Shown: positions 26,009 through 35,077 of the stretch, one piece after another
Position numbering within the stretch: the first letter of the stretch is position 1
Layout: each line of letters opens with the position of its first letter
NCBI RefSeq assembly: GCF_030268965.1
Contig: NZ_BSSE01000013.1
Location: 67,642 to 131,641, forward strand
Length of the DNA stretch: 64,000 nucleotides
Reading direction: 5' to 3'
From: Microtetraspora sp. NBRC 16547
GTDB lineage: Bacteria > Actinomycetota > Actinomycetes > Streptosporangiales > Streptosporangiaceae
Program-made: the position numbers and the translations under genes
The notes under the pieces: generated by a model
Seen by the model: only the letters and a program-made list of their open reading frames with translations
Databases searched by the model: none
What the model was told of the DNA's origin: nothing

Positions 26009-27841
26009 TCATTCGTACATCGCGTCGATCAGTTCGGCGTATTTGGCGTGGATGACCCGCCGCTTCAGCTTGAGGCTGGGGGTGAGCTCCTCGGTCTCCG
26101 GCGTCCACTCGACCGGCAGCAGCCGCCACCGCTTCACCTGCTGCACCCGGGCGAGCTTGGCGTTGGCCGTCTCGACCGCGGCCTCGACCGCTTTCAGCAC
26201 GTCCGCATGCTCGGCCAGCTCGGCGAAGTCGGTGAAGGCGATGCCCTGCGCCCGGGCCCACCCCGGGGCGACCTCGCCGTCGAGGGTCAGGATCGCCACG
26301 GCGTACGGCCGGCGGTCGCCGTAGGCGAGGGCCTGCCCGACCAGCGGATGCTCCTTGAGCGCGCTCTCGATGTTCGCCGGTGAGATGTTCTCGCCGCCCG
26401 CGGTGATGATGAGCTCCTTCTTCCGATCGACGATCCGGACGAATCCATCGTCGTCGATGGACCCGACATCGCCCGTGTGGAGCCAGCCGTCCTCGTCGAG
26501 GAGCTCGGCACCGGCGTCGGGGCGGTTGAGGTAGCCGCGCGTGTTGAGTGGGCTGCGGGTGAGGATCTCGCCGTCGGCGGCGATCCGGACCTCCACGCCC
26601 GGCTCGGCCCGGCCGACCGTGCCCAGCTTGTACGCGGCCGGGCTGTTGGCCGTGAAGGCGCCGGTCGTCTCGGTCATGCCGTACACGTCCACGACCTTCA
26701 TGCCGAGGCCGGCGAAGAAGCGCTGCACCTCGATCGGCATGGGGGCGGCGGCGGTGGCGAGCCAGTCCGCGCGGTCGAAGCCGATCATCGACCGGATGAC
26801 GGAGAGCAGGGCGGCGTCCGCCCGGTCGTAGGCGGCCTGGACCTCGGACGTGACGGTCCCGCCGTACTGGCAGGCCTCGATGTAGGCGAGCCCGGCGGCC
26901 ATGGCCGCGCGGACGCGCTCCTGCTGCTCCTCCGGCTGGGTGGCGAGCAGCGCCTGGAGGCGGGCCATCATCTTCTCCCAGACCCGGGGCACGCCGAAGA
27001 ACATCACCGGCTTGACCTGGGCGAGCGCCCCGGCCAGGTTCGCCAGGTCGGTGCAGAAGTGGACGTGGGAGACCTTGAAGAGCGGCAGGTAGAGGCTGAG
27101 CACGCGCTCGGCGATGTGAGCGTAGGTCAGGTAGGAGATCTGGGTGCCCAGGGTCGGCAGCGCCGTCATCTTGTCGGTGGCCGCGGCCTCGTAGACCACG
27201 TTGGCGTGGGTGAGGGGCACGCCCTTCGGGTTGCCGGTGGTGCCGGAGGTGTAGAGGACGGTCGCCACATCGCCGGGGGTGACGGCCCGCCAGCGCGCCT
27301 CGGCCGCGTCCGGGTCGGCGGCGAGCCGCTCGGCGCCCAGGACCAGGAAGTCCGCCCAGCTCAGGAAGCGGTCGCCGGACGGCGCCCCGTGGAGCACGAT
27401 GACCTTCTCCACGAGGGGCAGCTCGGCGAGGATCGGCTCCCACCGGGCCAGCTCGGAGGGACCGCCGAGCACGACCACCCTGGCCGCGACGTCGCGCGCG
27501 ATGAACGCCACCTGGTCGGGCGTGAAGGTGCTGTAGACCGAGCAGGGGACGGCGCCGGCGTGGACCGCTCCCAGGTCGGCGAGGACGTGCTCGCTGCGGT
27601 TGACCATCATCAGGGCGACCGCGTCGCCGGGGCCGACGCCCAGCGCGGCGTACCCGGCCGCGATCTCCAGGACCCGCCGCCGGGCCTCCGCGTAGGTCAG
27701 GGTGCTCCAACCGTCGTCGGCGGGATCGGAATAGGCGGGGGCGCCGGGATGACCGGCGGCCGTCCGCCTCAACTGCTCACAGATCGTCAGGCCCGCGATC
27801 TCGTGTTCGATCGCGGCGCGCTCCTCAAGGACCCGGGGCAT
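26009..27841 (-). CDS. Long-chain fatty acid-CoA ligase (AMP-forming), FadD15-like
   Basis: A 610-residue ANL-superfamily enzyme that activates fatty acids to acyl-CoA through an acyl-adenylate. Motifs are the P-loop LYTSGTTGNPKG, the acyl-binding VYGMTETTG, the hinge region GWLHTGD and DRKKELIITAGGEN, and a C-terminal catalytic Lys in LTPSLKLKR. Size and sequence resemble the FadD15 group. I choose the ATG at 27839-27841, preceded by GGAGG; the frame continues far upstream through the repeat region but that part is not protein-like. It could supply starters for the polyketide synthase, though 2.8 kb separates them and this is inference. Confidence 0.9.
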   Translation of the reverse strand: MPRVLEERAAIEHEIAGLTICEQLRRTAAGHPGAPAYSDPADDGWSTLTYAEARRRVLEIAAGYAALGVGPGDAVALMMVNRSEHVLADLGAVHAGAVPCSVYSTFTPDQVAFIARDVAARVVVLGGPSELARWEPILAELPLVEKVIVLHGAPSGDRFLSWADFLVLGAERLAADPDAAEARWRAVTPGDVATVLYTSGTTGNPKGVPLTHANVVYEAAATDKMTALPTLGTQISYLTYAHIAERVLSLYLPLFKVSHVHFCTDLANLAGALAQVKPVMFFGVPRVWEKMMARLQALLATQPEEQQERVRAAMAAGLAYIEACQYGGTVTSEVQAAYDRADAALLSVIRSMIGFDRADWLATAAAPMPIEVQRFFAGLGMKVVDVYGMTETTGAFTANSPAAYKLGTVGRAEPGVEVRIAADGEILTRSPLNTRGYLNRPDAGAELLDEDGWLHTGDVGSIDDDGFVRIVDRKKELIITAGGENISPANIESALKEHPLVGQALAYGDRRPYAVAILTLDGEVAPGWARAQGIAFTDFAELAEHADVLKAVEAAVETANAKLARVQQVKRWRLLPVEWTPETEELTPSLKLKRRVIHAKYAELIDAMYE

Positions 27842-27914
27842 CGCGCCTCCAGTTGCGTGGAGTCTTGGACGAGTGGCCTGCATCGCACCACATCGGATCA
27901 GCCCGGACAAGACC

Positions 27915-27998
27915 CACATCCCGCCCCACATCCCGCTCCACATCGCGCCCCACATCCCGCTCCACATCGCGCCCCACATCGCGCCCCACGTCACGACG
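27915..27998. repeat. 12-bp tandem repeat in an intergenic region
   Basis: Six 12-bp units alternate between CACATCGCGCCC and CACATCCCGCTC from 27915 to 27986, and a seventh degenerate unit runs to 27998. The array fills much of the 252-bp gap between the divergent ligase and peptide-transporter genes. Short open frames through it (His-Ile-Pro or Met-Trp-rich) are repeat artefacts. Confidence 0.9.
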
Positions 27999-28093
27999 GG
28001 GACCGCGACGCTTGCCCTCCCGTCACGCGGGCAGTCATCCGTATACGCACGGCGATGAGTCGGCTCCTGCCGTAACGGGGGGCGGGGCGAGAC

Positions 28094-29563
28094 ATGGAAA
28101 CGGAGTTGCAGGAACGCGAGCGGACGTTCTTCGGGCATCCGCGCGGCCTGGCCACGCTGTTCGGCACCGAGATGTGGGAGCGGTTCAGCTACTACGGCAT
28201 GCGGGCGATCCTCGTGCTGTTCCTCACCGCTCCCCCGGTGCGCGGCGGGATGGGACTGCCCAGCGTGACCGCGGTCGGCGTCTACAGCGTCTACATCGCC
28301 TCGGTCTATCTGCTCGCCCTGGCGGGCGGGTGGATCGCCGACCGGGTCCTCGGCCCGCGCCGGGCCGTGCTGTACGGCGGGATCGTCATCATGGCGGGGC
28401 ACATCAGCATGGCCGTCCCGGCGGGTGGCGGGTTCGTGTGGCTGGGCCTCACCCTGATCGCGCTGGGCAGCGGCCTGATGAAGCCGAACATCTCGGCCAT
28501 CGTCGGCGACCTCTACCGGTACGAGGACGACGCCCGCCGCGACTCCGGCTACTCGGTGTTCTACATGGGCGTCAACGTGGGGGCGTTCGCCGGGATCCAG
28601 TTCGTCCCCTGGCTGCAGCGAGGCGACCGCTGGCATCTCGCGTTCGGCGCGGCGGCGGTGGGCATGGCCTTCGGGCTCCTGCAGTACGTGCTGGGCAAGC
28701 GGCATCTGAAGGGGGCGGGCGAGTACCCCGAGCACCGGCTGACCCCGGAGGAGCGCGTCCGGTTCACGCGCGTCGCCGTGCCCGCGGGCCTCGCGGCGGG
28801 TGCGGCGCTGGCTCTGTGGGCGGCCAGCGGGACGCTCACCCTCGACCGGTTCACCATCGTGCTGACGGTCCTGTCCGCGGCGGTCCCCGCGGCGTACTTC
28901 GCCTTCCTGTTCACCGGCTCCCACGAGATCACCCCGAAGGAGAAGACCCGGCTGACCGCGTACGTGTGGCTGTTCGTCGCGGCCGCGGTCTTCTGGATGA
29001 TCTACGACCAGGCGGGTGGGGCACTCACGCTGTTCGCCCAGGAGCGGACCGACCTGAACATCCTCGGCTTCGACGTGCCGCCCGGCTGGGTGTCCAACGT
29101 CAACTCCGTCGTGATCATCATCCTGGCGCCGGTATTCGCGGAGATCTGGATCAAGGCGGGCGACCGGATCGGCACGCCGCTCAAGTTCGCGGTCGCCCTC
29201 GTCCTGATCGGCCTGAGCTTCGTGGTGATGGCCGCCGCCGCGCTCGCCGCGTCCGGCGGCGACAAGGTGTCGATCATGTGGCTGGTCTCGGTGTACCTCG
29301 TGCAGACGATCGGCGAGTTGTTCCTCAGCCCGGTCGGCCTGTCCGTCACCAACAAGCTCGCCCCGCACGCGTTCGTGAACCAGATGATGGGGGTCTGGTT
29401 CCTCGCCGTCGCCCTGGGCGACTCGCTCGGCGGCCAGGCGTACCGGCTCACCACGGTGATATCGATGCCGATGTACTTCCTGACCTTGGCGATCATCGCC
29501 GTGGCGGCGGGTGTGGTCATGCTGGTGTCCACGAGGAGACTCACCCGCCTTATGGGAGACTGA
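28094..29563 (+). CDS. Proton-dependent oligopeptide transporter (POT/PTR family)
   Basis: A 489-residue major-facilitator protein that imports di- and tripeptides with protons. The proton-coupling ExxERFxYYG motif is intact as EMWERFSYYG in the first helix, and the second-signature region reads MKPNISAIVGDLY with GYSVFYMGVNVGAF. About 12-14 hydrophobic helices are visible, with the central loop around LTPEERVRF. The ATG has a G-rich ribosome-binding site. The next gene, for a TRIC-like channel, starts 6 nt after the stop. Confidence 0.92.
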   Translation: METELQERERTFFGHPRGLATLFGTEMWERFSYYGMRAILVLFLTAPPVRGGMGLPSVTAVGVYSVYIASVYLLALAGGWIADRVLGPRRAVLYGGIVIMAGHISMAVPAGGGFVWLGLTLIALGSGLMKPNISAIVGDLYRYEDDARRDSGYSVFYMGVNVGAFAGIQFVPWLQRGDRWHLAFGAAAVGMAFGLLQYVLGKRHLKGAGEYPEHRLTPEERVRFTRVAVPAGLAAGAALALWAASGTLTLDRFTIVLTVLSAAVPAAYFAFLFTGSHEITPKEKTRLTAYVWLFVAAAVFWMIYDQAGGALTLFAQERTDLNILGFDVPPGWVSNVNSVVIIILAPVFAEIWIKAGDRIGTPLKFAVALVLIGLSFVVMAAAALAASGGDKVSIMWLVSVYLVQTIGELFLSPVGLSVTNKLAPHAFVNQMMGVWFLAVALGDSLGGQAYRLTTVISMPMYFLTLAIIAVAAGVVMLVSTRRLTRLMGD

Positions 29564-29569
29564 GCAGCC

Positions 29570-30184
29570 GTGACCCCCGTGCTCGACCTCGCCGGCATCT
29601 TCGTCTTCGCTCTGTCAGGCGCGCTGGAAGGCGTGCGCAAACGGCTCGACGTGGTGGGCATGGTGGTGCTGGCGTTCTTCACCGCCGTCGGCGGCGGAAT
29701 CATGCGCGACCTGTTCATCGGCGTGCAGCCGGCCGCCTTCCGCGACACGGGGTACCTCCTCGTGCCGATCGCGGCCACCGTCATCGCCTTCTTCTGGCAC
29801 CCCCAGGTCGAGCGGGCCATGCCCGGGGTGCTGGTCTTCGACGCGGCGGGCCTCGGCCTGTTCTGCGCGGTCGGCACCACCAAGGCGCTGCACGCCGGTC
29901 TGGCCCCGCCGCACGCCGTGCTCCTCGGCGTCTGCACCGCGGTGGGCGGCGGCGTCATCCGCGACGTCCTGTCCGGCGAGATGCCGACCCTGCTCTACGA
30001 CCGCCAGCTCTACGCCCTCCCGGCGATGCTCGGCTCGACCGCGATGGCGACCATGTACGCGCTGGGCGTGCGCGGGTTCGTCGCCACCCTGTCCTCGGCC
30101 GTGCTCGCCTTCACCTTCCGCATGCTCGCCATGCGGTACGGCTGGCGCGCGCCCCTCGCCAGGGGCATCAGAGGGTCGGTGTGA
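29570..30184 (+). CDS. TRIC-family cation channel (UPF0126)
   Basis: A 204-residue membrane protein with two internally similar halves, each with a glycine-rich pore helix (TAVGGGIMRDL and TAVGGGVIRDVL). This is the pattern of bacterial TRIC channels, which form trimeric potassium-conducting pores. The start is a GTG seven bases after the transporter stop, so the two genes are probably co-transcribed. Its last 17 nt overlap the convergent MocR gene. Ion specificity is inferred from family members. Confidence 0.88.
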   Translation: MTPVLDLAGIFVFALSGALEGVRKRLDVVGMVVLAFFTAVGGGIMRDLFIGVQPAAFRDTGYLLVPIAATVIAFFWHPQVERAMPGVLVFDAAGLGLFCAVGTTKALHAGLAPPHAVLLGVCTAVGGGVIRDVLSGEMPTLLYDRQLYALPAMLGSTAMATMYALGVRGFVATLSSAVLAFTFRMLAMRYGWRAPLARGIRGSV

Positions 30185-31595
30185 GCGGCTCCGCCGGGCG
30201 GTAGCCGTACGAGCCGGTCCCGGCGGCGATGCGGTGGACCGCGTCGACGAGGACCTCGGGCGGCTGGGTGAACGGGATCCTGACGTACCTTTCGAGCGTC
30301 CCGTCGACGCCGAACCAGGGGCCGGGGGCGATCCGCACGCCCCGGGCCGCCGCCGCGTCGGCGAGCGGGGTCGCGACGGGCGCGCCGAGCCTGACCCACA
30401 GCGAGCCGCCTCCCGGGGGCGGCGTGAAGGACCACGAGGGCAGCTCCGCGCGCAGCGCCTCGACGAGCGCCGCCCGCGAGGCGCGCAGTGAGCGGCACCG
30501 GTCGGCGCGGCTCTCCTTCAGCCGGTCGAAGAGGTGGGTCACCACGAGCTGCTCGAAGACCGCGCCCGCGATGTCCACCGACGCCCGGGACAGGGCGAGC
30601 CGCCGGACCAGCGCGGCGGTGGCCCGGATCCAGCCGACGCGCAGGCCGCCCCACCAGAGCTTGGACGCCGAGCCGACGCTGATCACCCGGCCGTCGGTGT
30701 CGAAGGACGCCAGCGGCGCCCGTCGCCCGACGTCGTCGAGCGCCAGCTCGGTCCAGGTCTCGTCGTTGAGCACGATCGTGTCGTGACGGCGGGCGGCGGC
30801 CACCAGCGCGGCCCGGTCCGCGTCGCCCATGAGGTGCCCGGTGGGGTTCTGGAAGTCCGGGATCACGTACGCGAGACGGGCGGCGGACTGCCGCAGCGCG
30901 CCCGCGAGCAGGTCCAGGTGCCAGCCGTCCTCCTGGATGCCGACCGGGACCAGACGGGCGCCGCGCAGCCGCGCGACGTCGATCGCGTGCGGGAAGGTGG
31001 GCGACTCCACCAGCACCGGGTCCCCCGGGCCGACGAGCAGCGTCATGACGAGGTGGATGGCGTGCTGGGCTCCCGCGGTGACCATGATCTGCTCCGGCCG
31101 GGTGGCCAGGCCGCGCTCGCAGTACCTCCGGGCGATGGCCTCCCTCAGCGGCGCGACTCCGACGGGGTCGTATCCCATGCCCAGCGCGTACCGGTGGTAG
31201 GCCTGGCCGGCCGCGGCGATGGCGTCGCCGAGGTACGGCGTCGCGGGCGGCGCGGCGCAGTGCAGCGGGATCCGCCCGGCGTCGTCGGGGGCGATCCAGG
31301 GGCCCTCCGTGCCGAGCGCGGCGGGATCGGGCAGCGCGATCCAGCTCCCCGCCCCCTGGCGGCTCTCCAGGTAGCCCTGCTCCCTCAGCCGGTCGTAGGC
31401 GGTGGTGACCGTCGTGCGGCTGACGCCCAGCTCCTCCGCGAGGTGCCGTTCGGCGGGCAGCCGCACGCGTACGGCGAGCCGGCCGTCCAGGATCAGCGCC
31501 CGCACGGACTCCGCGAGGGCCTTGTAGTACGGCCGGGCGTCCGCCGGGACCTCGACGATCCTGGCCAGTTGGCGCGCACTAAGGTATCGCTCCAT
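30168..31595 (-). CDS. MocR-family (GntR/aminotransferase fusion) transcriptional regulator
   Basis: A 475-residue regulator. The N-terminal winged helix (about 20-90) contains RLPAERHLAEELGVSRTTV. The rest is a class I aminotransferase-like domain with the PLP lysine in SASKLWWGG and a conserved YVIPDFQNPTG segment. The catalytic fold usually serves as a PLP-linked sensor. The adjacent divergent gene encodes a YczE-type membrane protein, the same pairing as yczR-yczE of Bacillus, so that gene is the probable target. The operator candidate lies between them. There is no vitamin B6 synthesis gene nearby, so a PdxR role is less likely. Confidence 0.9.
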   Translation of the reverse strand: MERYLSARQLARIVEVPADARPYYKALAESVRALILDGRLAVRVRLPAERHLAEELGVSRTTVTTAYDRLREQGYLESRQGAGSWIALPDPAALGTEGPWIAPDDAGRIPLHCAAPPATPYLGDAIAAAGQAYHRYALGMGYDPVGVAPLREAIARRYCERGLATRPEQIMVTAGAQHAIHLVMTLLVGPGDPVLVESPTFPHAIDVARLRGARLVPVGIQEDGWHLDLLAGALRQSAARLAYVIPDFQNPTGHLMGDADRAALVAAARRHDTIVLNDETWTELALDDVGRRAPLASFDTDGRVISVGSASKLWWGGLRVGWIRATAALVRRLALSRASVDIAGAVFEQLVVTHLFDRLKESRADRCRSLRASRAALVEALRAELPSWSFTPPPGGGSLWVRLGAPVATPLADAAAARGVRIAPGPWFGVDGTLERYVRIPFTQPPEVLVDAVHRIAAGTGSYGYRPAEPLTPTL

Positions 31596-31597
31596 AA

Positions 31598-31618
31598 GGC
31601 CAATTGTCCCGATTGGCC
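31598..31618. promoter_or_regulatory. Candidate MocR operator
   Basis: GGCCAAT (31598-31604) and ATTGGCC (31612-31618) form a perfect 7-bp inverted repeat three bases upstream of the regulator's start codon. On the minus strand the same DNA reads as two direct units, GGCCAATC and GGACAATT, nine bases apart, the arrangement MocR proteins often recognise. It would control both divergent genes. Confidence 0.55.
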
Positions 31619-31658
31619 CTTTATTTGCAAGCGAGTGGCCCGGAACATGGAAGCCACT

Positions 31659-32276
31659 ATGAGCGAAATCTCACTGCCCCGCGCCGGCTCCCTGCCCTCC
31701 CGGCTCCTGCGCCTCTACGTCGGCCTGGCCGGTTACGGCTTCGGCATCGGCCTGCTGGTCCACTCCGGGCTCGGTCTCGACCCCTGGGAGGTCTTCCACC
31801 AGGGCATGGCCTTCCGGACCGGCTGGTCGATGGGTCTGTGCATCAATCTCGTCGGCGCCCTCGTACTGCTGCTGTGGATCCCGCTGCGCCAGCGTCCCGG
31901 ACTCGGCACGATCAGCAACGTCCTGGTGGTCGGCACCTGCGCCGACGCCACCCTGGCGCTGGTCACCGCGCCGACCTTCTGGGCCGTGAAGTGGGCCTTC
32001 CTCCTCGGCGGCATCGTCTGCATCGCCGCCGCTTCCGGCCTCTACATCGGCGCGGGGTTCGGCGCCGGCCCGCGGGACGGCCTGATGACCGGGCTGCACC
32101 GCCTCGGCCTGTCGCTCCGCGCGGCCAGGACCCTGGTGGAGCTGACCGCCCTCGCCGTGGGCTGGCTGCTCGGCGGCACCGTGGGCGTCGGCACGATCGT
32201 CTTCGCCCTCACGATCGGGCCCACGACGCAGTTCTTCATGAAGGCTCTGCGCGCCGTACCCGCCCGCACGTATTAG
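31659..32276 (+). CDS. YczE/YitT-type integral membrane protein
   Basis: A 205-residue membrane protein of the YczE/YyaS/YitT group with about five hydrophobic helices. Landmarks are LLRLYVGLAGYGFGIGLLV, GLGLDPWEVFHQG and FGAGPRDGLMTGLHR, a signature loop of the group. Transport function has not been established for this family. The ATG at 31659 has GGAAG at a good distance; the ATG at 31647 would add four residues. Pairing with a MocR regulator suggests a role in handling an amino compound or vitamin. Confidence 0.82.
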   Translation: MSEISLPRAGSLPSRLLRLYVGLAGYGFGIGLLVHSGLGLDPWEVFHQGMAFRTGWSMGLCINLVGALVLLLWIPLRQRPGLGTISNVLVVGTCADATLALVTAPTFWAVKWAFLLGGIVCIAAASGLYIGAGFGAGPRDGLMTGLHRLGLSLRAARTLVELTALAVGWLLGGTVGVGTIVFALTIGPTTQFFMKALRAVPARTY

Positions 32277-32286
32277 CGTCATCGGC

Positions 32287-34074
32287 ATGCGGATCGAGGA
32301 CTACGCCCTCATCGGAGACATGCAATCTGCCGCCCTCGTCGGCCGGGACGGCTCGATCGACTGGCTCTGCCTCCCCAGATTCGACGCCCCCGCCTGCCTG
32401 GCCGCCCTGCTCGGGGACGCGTCCAACGGCTCCTGGAGGCTGGCGCCGGCGGACGGCGGAGGGGACGGCGGAGCGGGACGACGCACCGCCCTGGCCACGC
32501 GGCGGGCCTACCGGGACGAGACGCTGATCCTGGAGACCGTGTGGGAGACGCCCACGGGCTCGGTGAGGGTGACCGACTTCATGCCTCCCCGGCAGTCCAA
32601 CCCCGATCTGGTCCGGATCGTGGAGGGCCTGTCCGGCACCGTCGAGATGAGCACCGAGATCCGCATCCGGTTCGACTACGGCCGGATCGTGCCGTGGGTG
32701 CGTCGCGTGGACGGCCATGTGCTGGCCGTCGGCGGCCCCGACTCGGTGTGGCTGCGCTCTCCCGTCCCGTTGAAGGGCGGCGACTACAAGCATGCCGCCG
32801 CCTTCACCGTCTCGGCCGGGGACCGGCTGCCGTTCGTGTTCACCTGGCAGCCCTCGCACGAGGGCGCGCCCGAGCTGATCGACCCGTTCGAACAGCTCGC
32901 GGAGACCGAGCAGTTCTGGAAGGAATGGGTCTCCGAGTGCACCTACCAGGGCCGCTGGCGGGAGGCCGTGGTCCGCTCGCTGATCACCTTGAAGGCCCTG
33001 ACGTACGCACCGACCGGCGGGATCGTCGCCGCGCCCACGACCTCGCTGCCCGAGGACTTCGGCGGGCTGCGCAACTGGGACTACCGCTTCTGCTGGTTGC
33101 GCGACGCCGCGATGACCCTCGACGCCCTCATCGGGTCGGGATACCTGGAGGAGGCCCGCGCCTGGCGCGAGTGGCTGCTGCGCGCCATCGCCGGCCGCCC
33201 CGAGGACATACAGATCATGTACGGCGTGGCCGGCGAACGGCGGCTGCCCGAGCTGACCCTCGGCTGGCTCCCGGGCTACGAGGGCTCCGCCCCGGCCCGC
33301 ATCGGCAACGGCGCGGCCAACCAGCTCCAGCTCGACGTCTACGGCGAGGTCGTCAACTGTCTGTACGTCGCGCGCCGGGAGGGGCTGCCGCCCAGCAACC
33401 ACGCCTGGTCCCTGGTCCGCAGGATGATGGACTTCCTGGAGTCGGGCTGGAAGCTGCCGGACGAGGGCCTGTGGGAGATCCGCGGTCCCCGGCGGCACTT
33501 CGTCCACTCCAAGGTCATGGCGTGGGTGGCCGCCGACCGGTGCGTCCGGGTGGTCCACGAGCTGAGGCGAACCGGGCCGGTGGAGCGCTGGACCGCCCTG
33601 CGCGACCGCATCCACGCCGAGGTGTGCGAGAAGGGCTTCGACGCCGAGCGCGGCACCTTCACCCAGTCGTACGGTTCCCGCGAGCTGGACGCCTCCCTGC
33701 TGATGATCCCGCTCGTCGGTTTCCTGCCCCCCGAGGACCCCCGGGTGCCCTCCACGATCGAGGCGATCGAGCGGGAGCTGGTGGAGGACGGGCTGGTGAT
33801 GCGCTACCCCGTCGCCGAGGACAACGCCGTCGACGGCCTTCCCGGCCGCGAGGGAGCGTTCCTGGCGTGCAGCTTCTGGCTGGCCGAGGCCAGGGCGATG
33901 GTCGGCCGCAGGAAAGAGGCCATCGAGCTGTTCGAACGGCTGCTGTCACTGCGCAACGACGTCGGCCTGCTCGCCGAGGAGTACGACCCGCGCTACGGCC
34001 GGCTCGCCGGCAACTTCCCGCAGGCGTTCAGCCACGTGCCGCTGATCCACACCGCGCAGACGCTCAGCGTCTGA
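32287..34074 (+). CDS. Glycoside hydrolase family 15 protein (trehalase/glucoamylase-like)
   Basis: A 595-residue protein with the GH15 layout: an N-terminal beta domain starting IEDYALIGDMQSAALVGRDG, then an alpha6/alpha6 barrel with the signature GGLRNWDYRFCWLRDAA and, near the end, LLAEEYDPRYGRLAGNFPQAFSH, which holds the second catalytic Glu. Cytoplasmic actinobacterial members include trehalases related to those of mycobacteria, so trehalose or a maltodextrin is the likely substrate. There is no signal peptide. TAGCGT at 32274-32279 lies seven bases before the ATG, suggesting a leaderless transcript. The gene converges with the next one 3 nt apart. Confidence 0.88.
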   Translation: MRIEDYALIGDMQSAALVGRDGSIDWLCLPRFDAPACLAALLGDASNGSWRLAPADGGGDGGAGRRTALATRRAYRDETLILETVWETPTGSVRVTDFMPPRQSNPDLVRIVEGLSGTVEMSTEIRIRFDYGRIVPWVRRVDGHVLAVGGPDSVWLRSPVPLKGGDYKHAAAFTVSAGDRLPFVFTWQPSHEGAPELIDPFEQLAETEQFWKEWVSECTYQGRWREAVVRSLITLKALTYAPTGGIVAAPTTSLPEDFGGLRNWDYRFCWLRDAAMTLDALIGSGYLEEARAWREWLLRAIAGRPEDIQIMYGVAGERRLPELTLGWLPGYEGSAPARIGNGAANQLQLDVYGEVVNCLYVARREGLPPSNHAWSLVRRMMDFLESGWKLPDEGLWEIRGPRRHFVHSKVMAWVAADRCVRVVHELRRTGPVERWTALRDRIHAEVCEKGFDAERGTFTQSYGSRELDASLLMIPLVGFLPPEDPRVPSTIEAIERELVEDGLVMRYPVAEDNAVDGLPGREGAFLACSFWLAEARAMVGRRKEAIELFERLLSLRNDVGLLAEEYDPRYGRLAGNFPQAFSHVPLIHTAQTLSV

Positions 34075-34077
34075 TCC

Positions 34078-35034
34078 CTACGGCAGGGCCCGGCCCGCGA
34101 TCCGCGCGAGGAGCCGGGCGAACTCCGGCGGAGGCGCGATGACGAGGCGGGTCTGCCCGTCCTGGGTGACCACGTCGGCCTGGATGCGGGTCAGCCGCCA
34201 TCCGTGCCCGGCTTCGATGTGCCACCAGTAGACGTGGGGGCTGAGCCCGTCGCGCCGCTCGTCGTACTCCCGCTGGGCGAAGATCCGCAGCCGCTCGATC
34301 GCGCGTACCACGCCGATCCCGTCCACGGGGTGCAGGGCGACCACGCCCGGGTGCGGCAGCGCGACGAGCATGCCGTCGTCCGGGACCGGGACGTACCGCT
34401 CCAGGCTGCGCAGGTGCGCCGCCGCGCTGGGCGCGGACAGCAGCCCCGCCCGCACGCCGCCGAGGTCGATCCGCGACACCGTGGGCCGCTCGTCGGCCAG
34501 GGCGTTCGCCACCGCCACGTCGAGCGCCTCGGCCGGGGGGATGGGCCAGCAGAACGCCTCCTCCGGGCGGACCGGCCGGGCCCCTATGGTGAGCACCTCG
34601 ATCAGGTCGGCGCTGAGGTGGCGGCCGATGATCCTGGAGGGGTCGGGGATCGCGGGGTCGTCGGCGGCGCGCACGCGGGTGCGCAGCAGCGGCCGGATCG
34701 GCGCGAGGTTGCACGCGTCGAATGGCTCCCCCGAAACAGCGTGGGCGAGGTGCTCGGAGACCAGCATCGGCCAGTCCTCGCGGGACCGGCGGGCGGCCTC
34801 GCGCCGCAGCCCGACGAGGTTGACCACGCGGACCTGGCCCGGCCGGGCGTCCTGGCCGTCGCCGAGCGGCGGGGATCCCATCGTCAGGGACGCGCCGTCC
34901 GGGGCGAACGAGCACGTGAAGCCCATGGTCTCGGCGACCAGGGCGAGCAGGGAGTCGAGGTCGACATCCTCGACGGATCTCGCTGCGGGAAGGTCAGGCC
35001 GCTTCCGGCCACGAAGTCGCCGCAAGAGTCCCAA
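34078..35034 (-). CDS. Conserved hypothetical protein, possibly DUF1444/YtpQ-like
   Basis: A 318-residue soluble protein I cannot place firmly. Its order of segments (an acidic N-terminal helix region, IRPLLRTRV, DLIEVLTIG, AVANALADERPTV, a strand-rich RAGLL...SLERY part, then MLVALPHPGVVALHPV) is reminiscent of the DUF1444 (YtpQ) family of Firmicutes. The match is by eye and distant. No catalytic motif or membrane segment is seen. It follows the LD-carboxypeptidase gene by 43 nt on the same strand, so the two may be co-transcribed. Confidence 0.5.
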   Translation of the reverse strand: MGLLRRLRGRKRPDLPAARSVEDVDLDSLLALVAETMGFTCSFAPDGASLTMGSPPLGDGQDARPGQVRVVNLVGLRREAARRSREDWPMLVSEHLAHAVSGEPFDACNLAPIRPLLRTRVRAADDPAIPDPSRIIGRHLSADLIEVLTIGARPVRPEEAFCWPIPPAEALDVAVANALADERPTVSRIDLGGVRAGLLSAPSAAAHLRSLERYVPVPDDGMLVALPHPGVVALHPVDGIGVVRAIERLRIFAQREYDERRDGLSPHVYWWHIEAGHGWRLTRIQADVVTQDGQTRLVIAPPPEFARLLARIAGRALP

Positions 35035-35077
35035 AGCACCATCCCTCCGCCGCTGCCAGGAAATTTCCGGGCGGGAT

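Noticed and set aside
27873-28058. A short plus-strand frame with HIAPHIPL repeats
   Set aside because: It is only the translation of the 12-bp tandem array; no ribosome-binding site and no family.
26009-29368. A 1119-residue minus-strand frame that appears to extend the acyl-CoA ligase
   Set aside because: The upstream third is antisense to the peptide transporter and the repeat array; the ligase has its own ATG with GGAGG at 27841.
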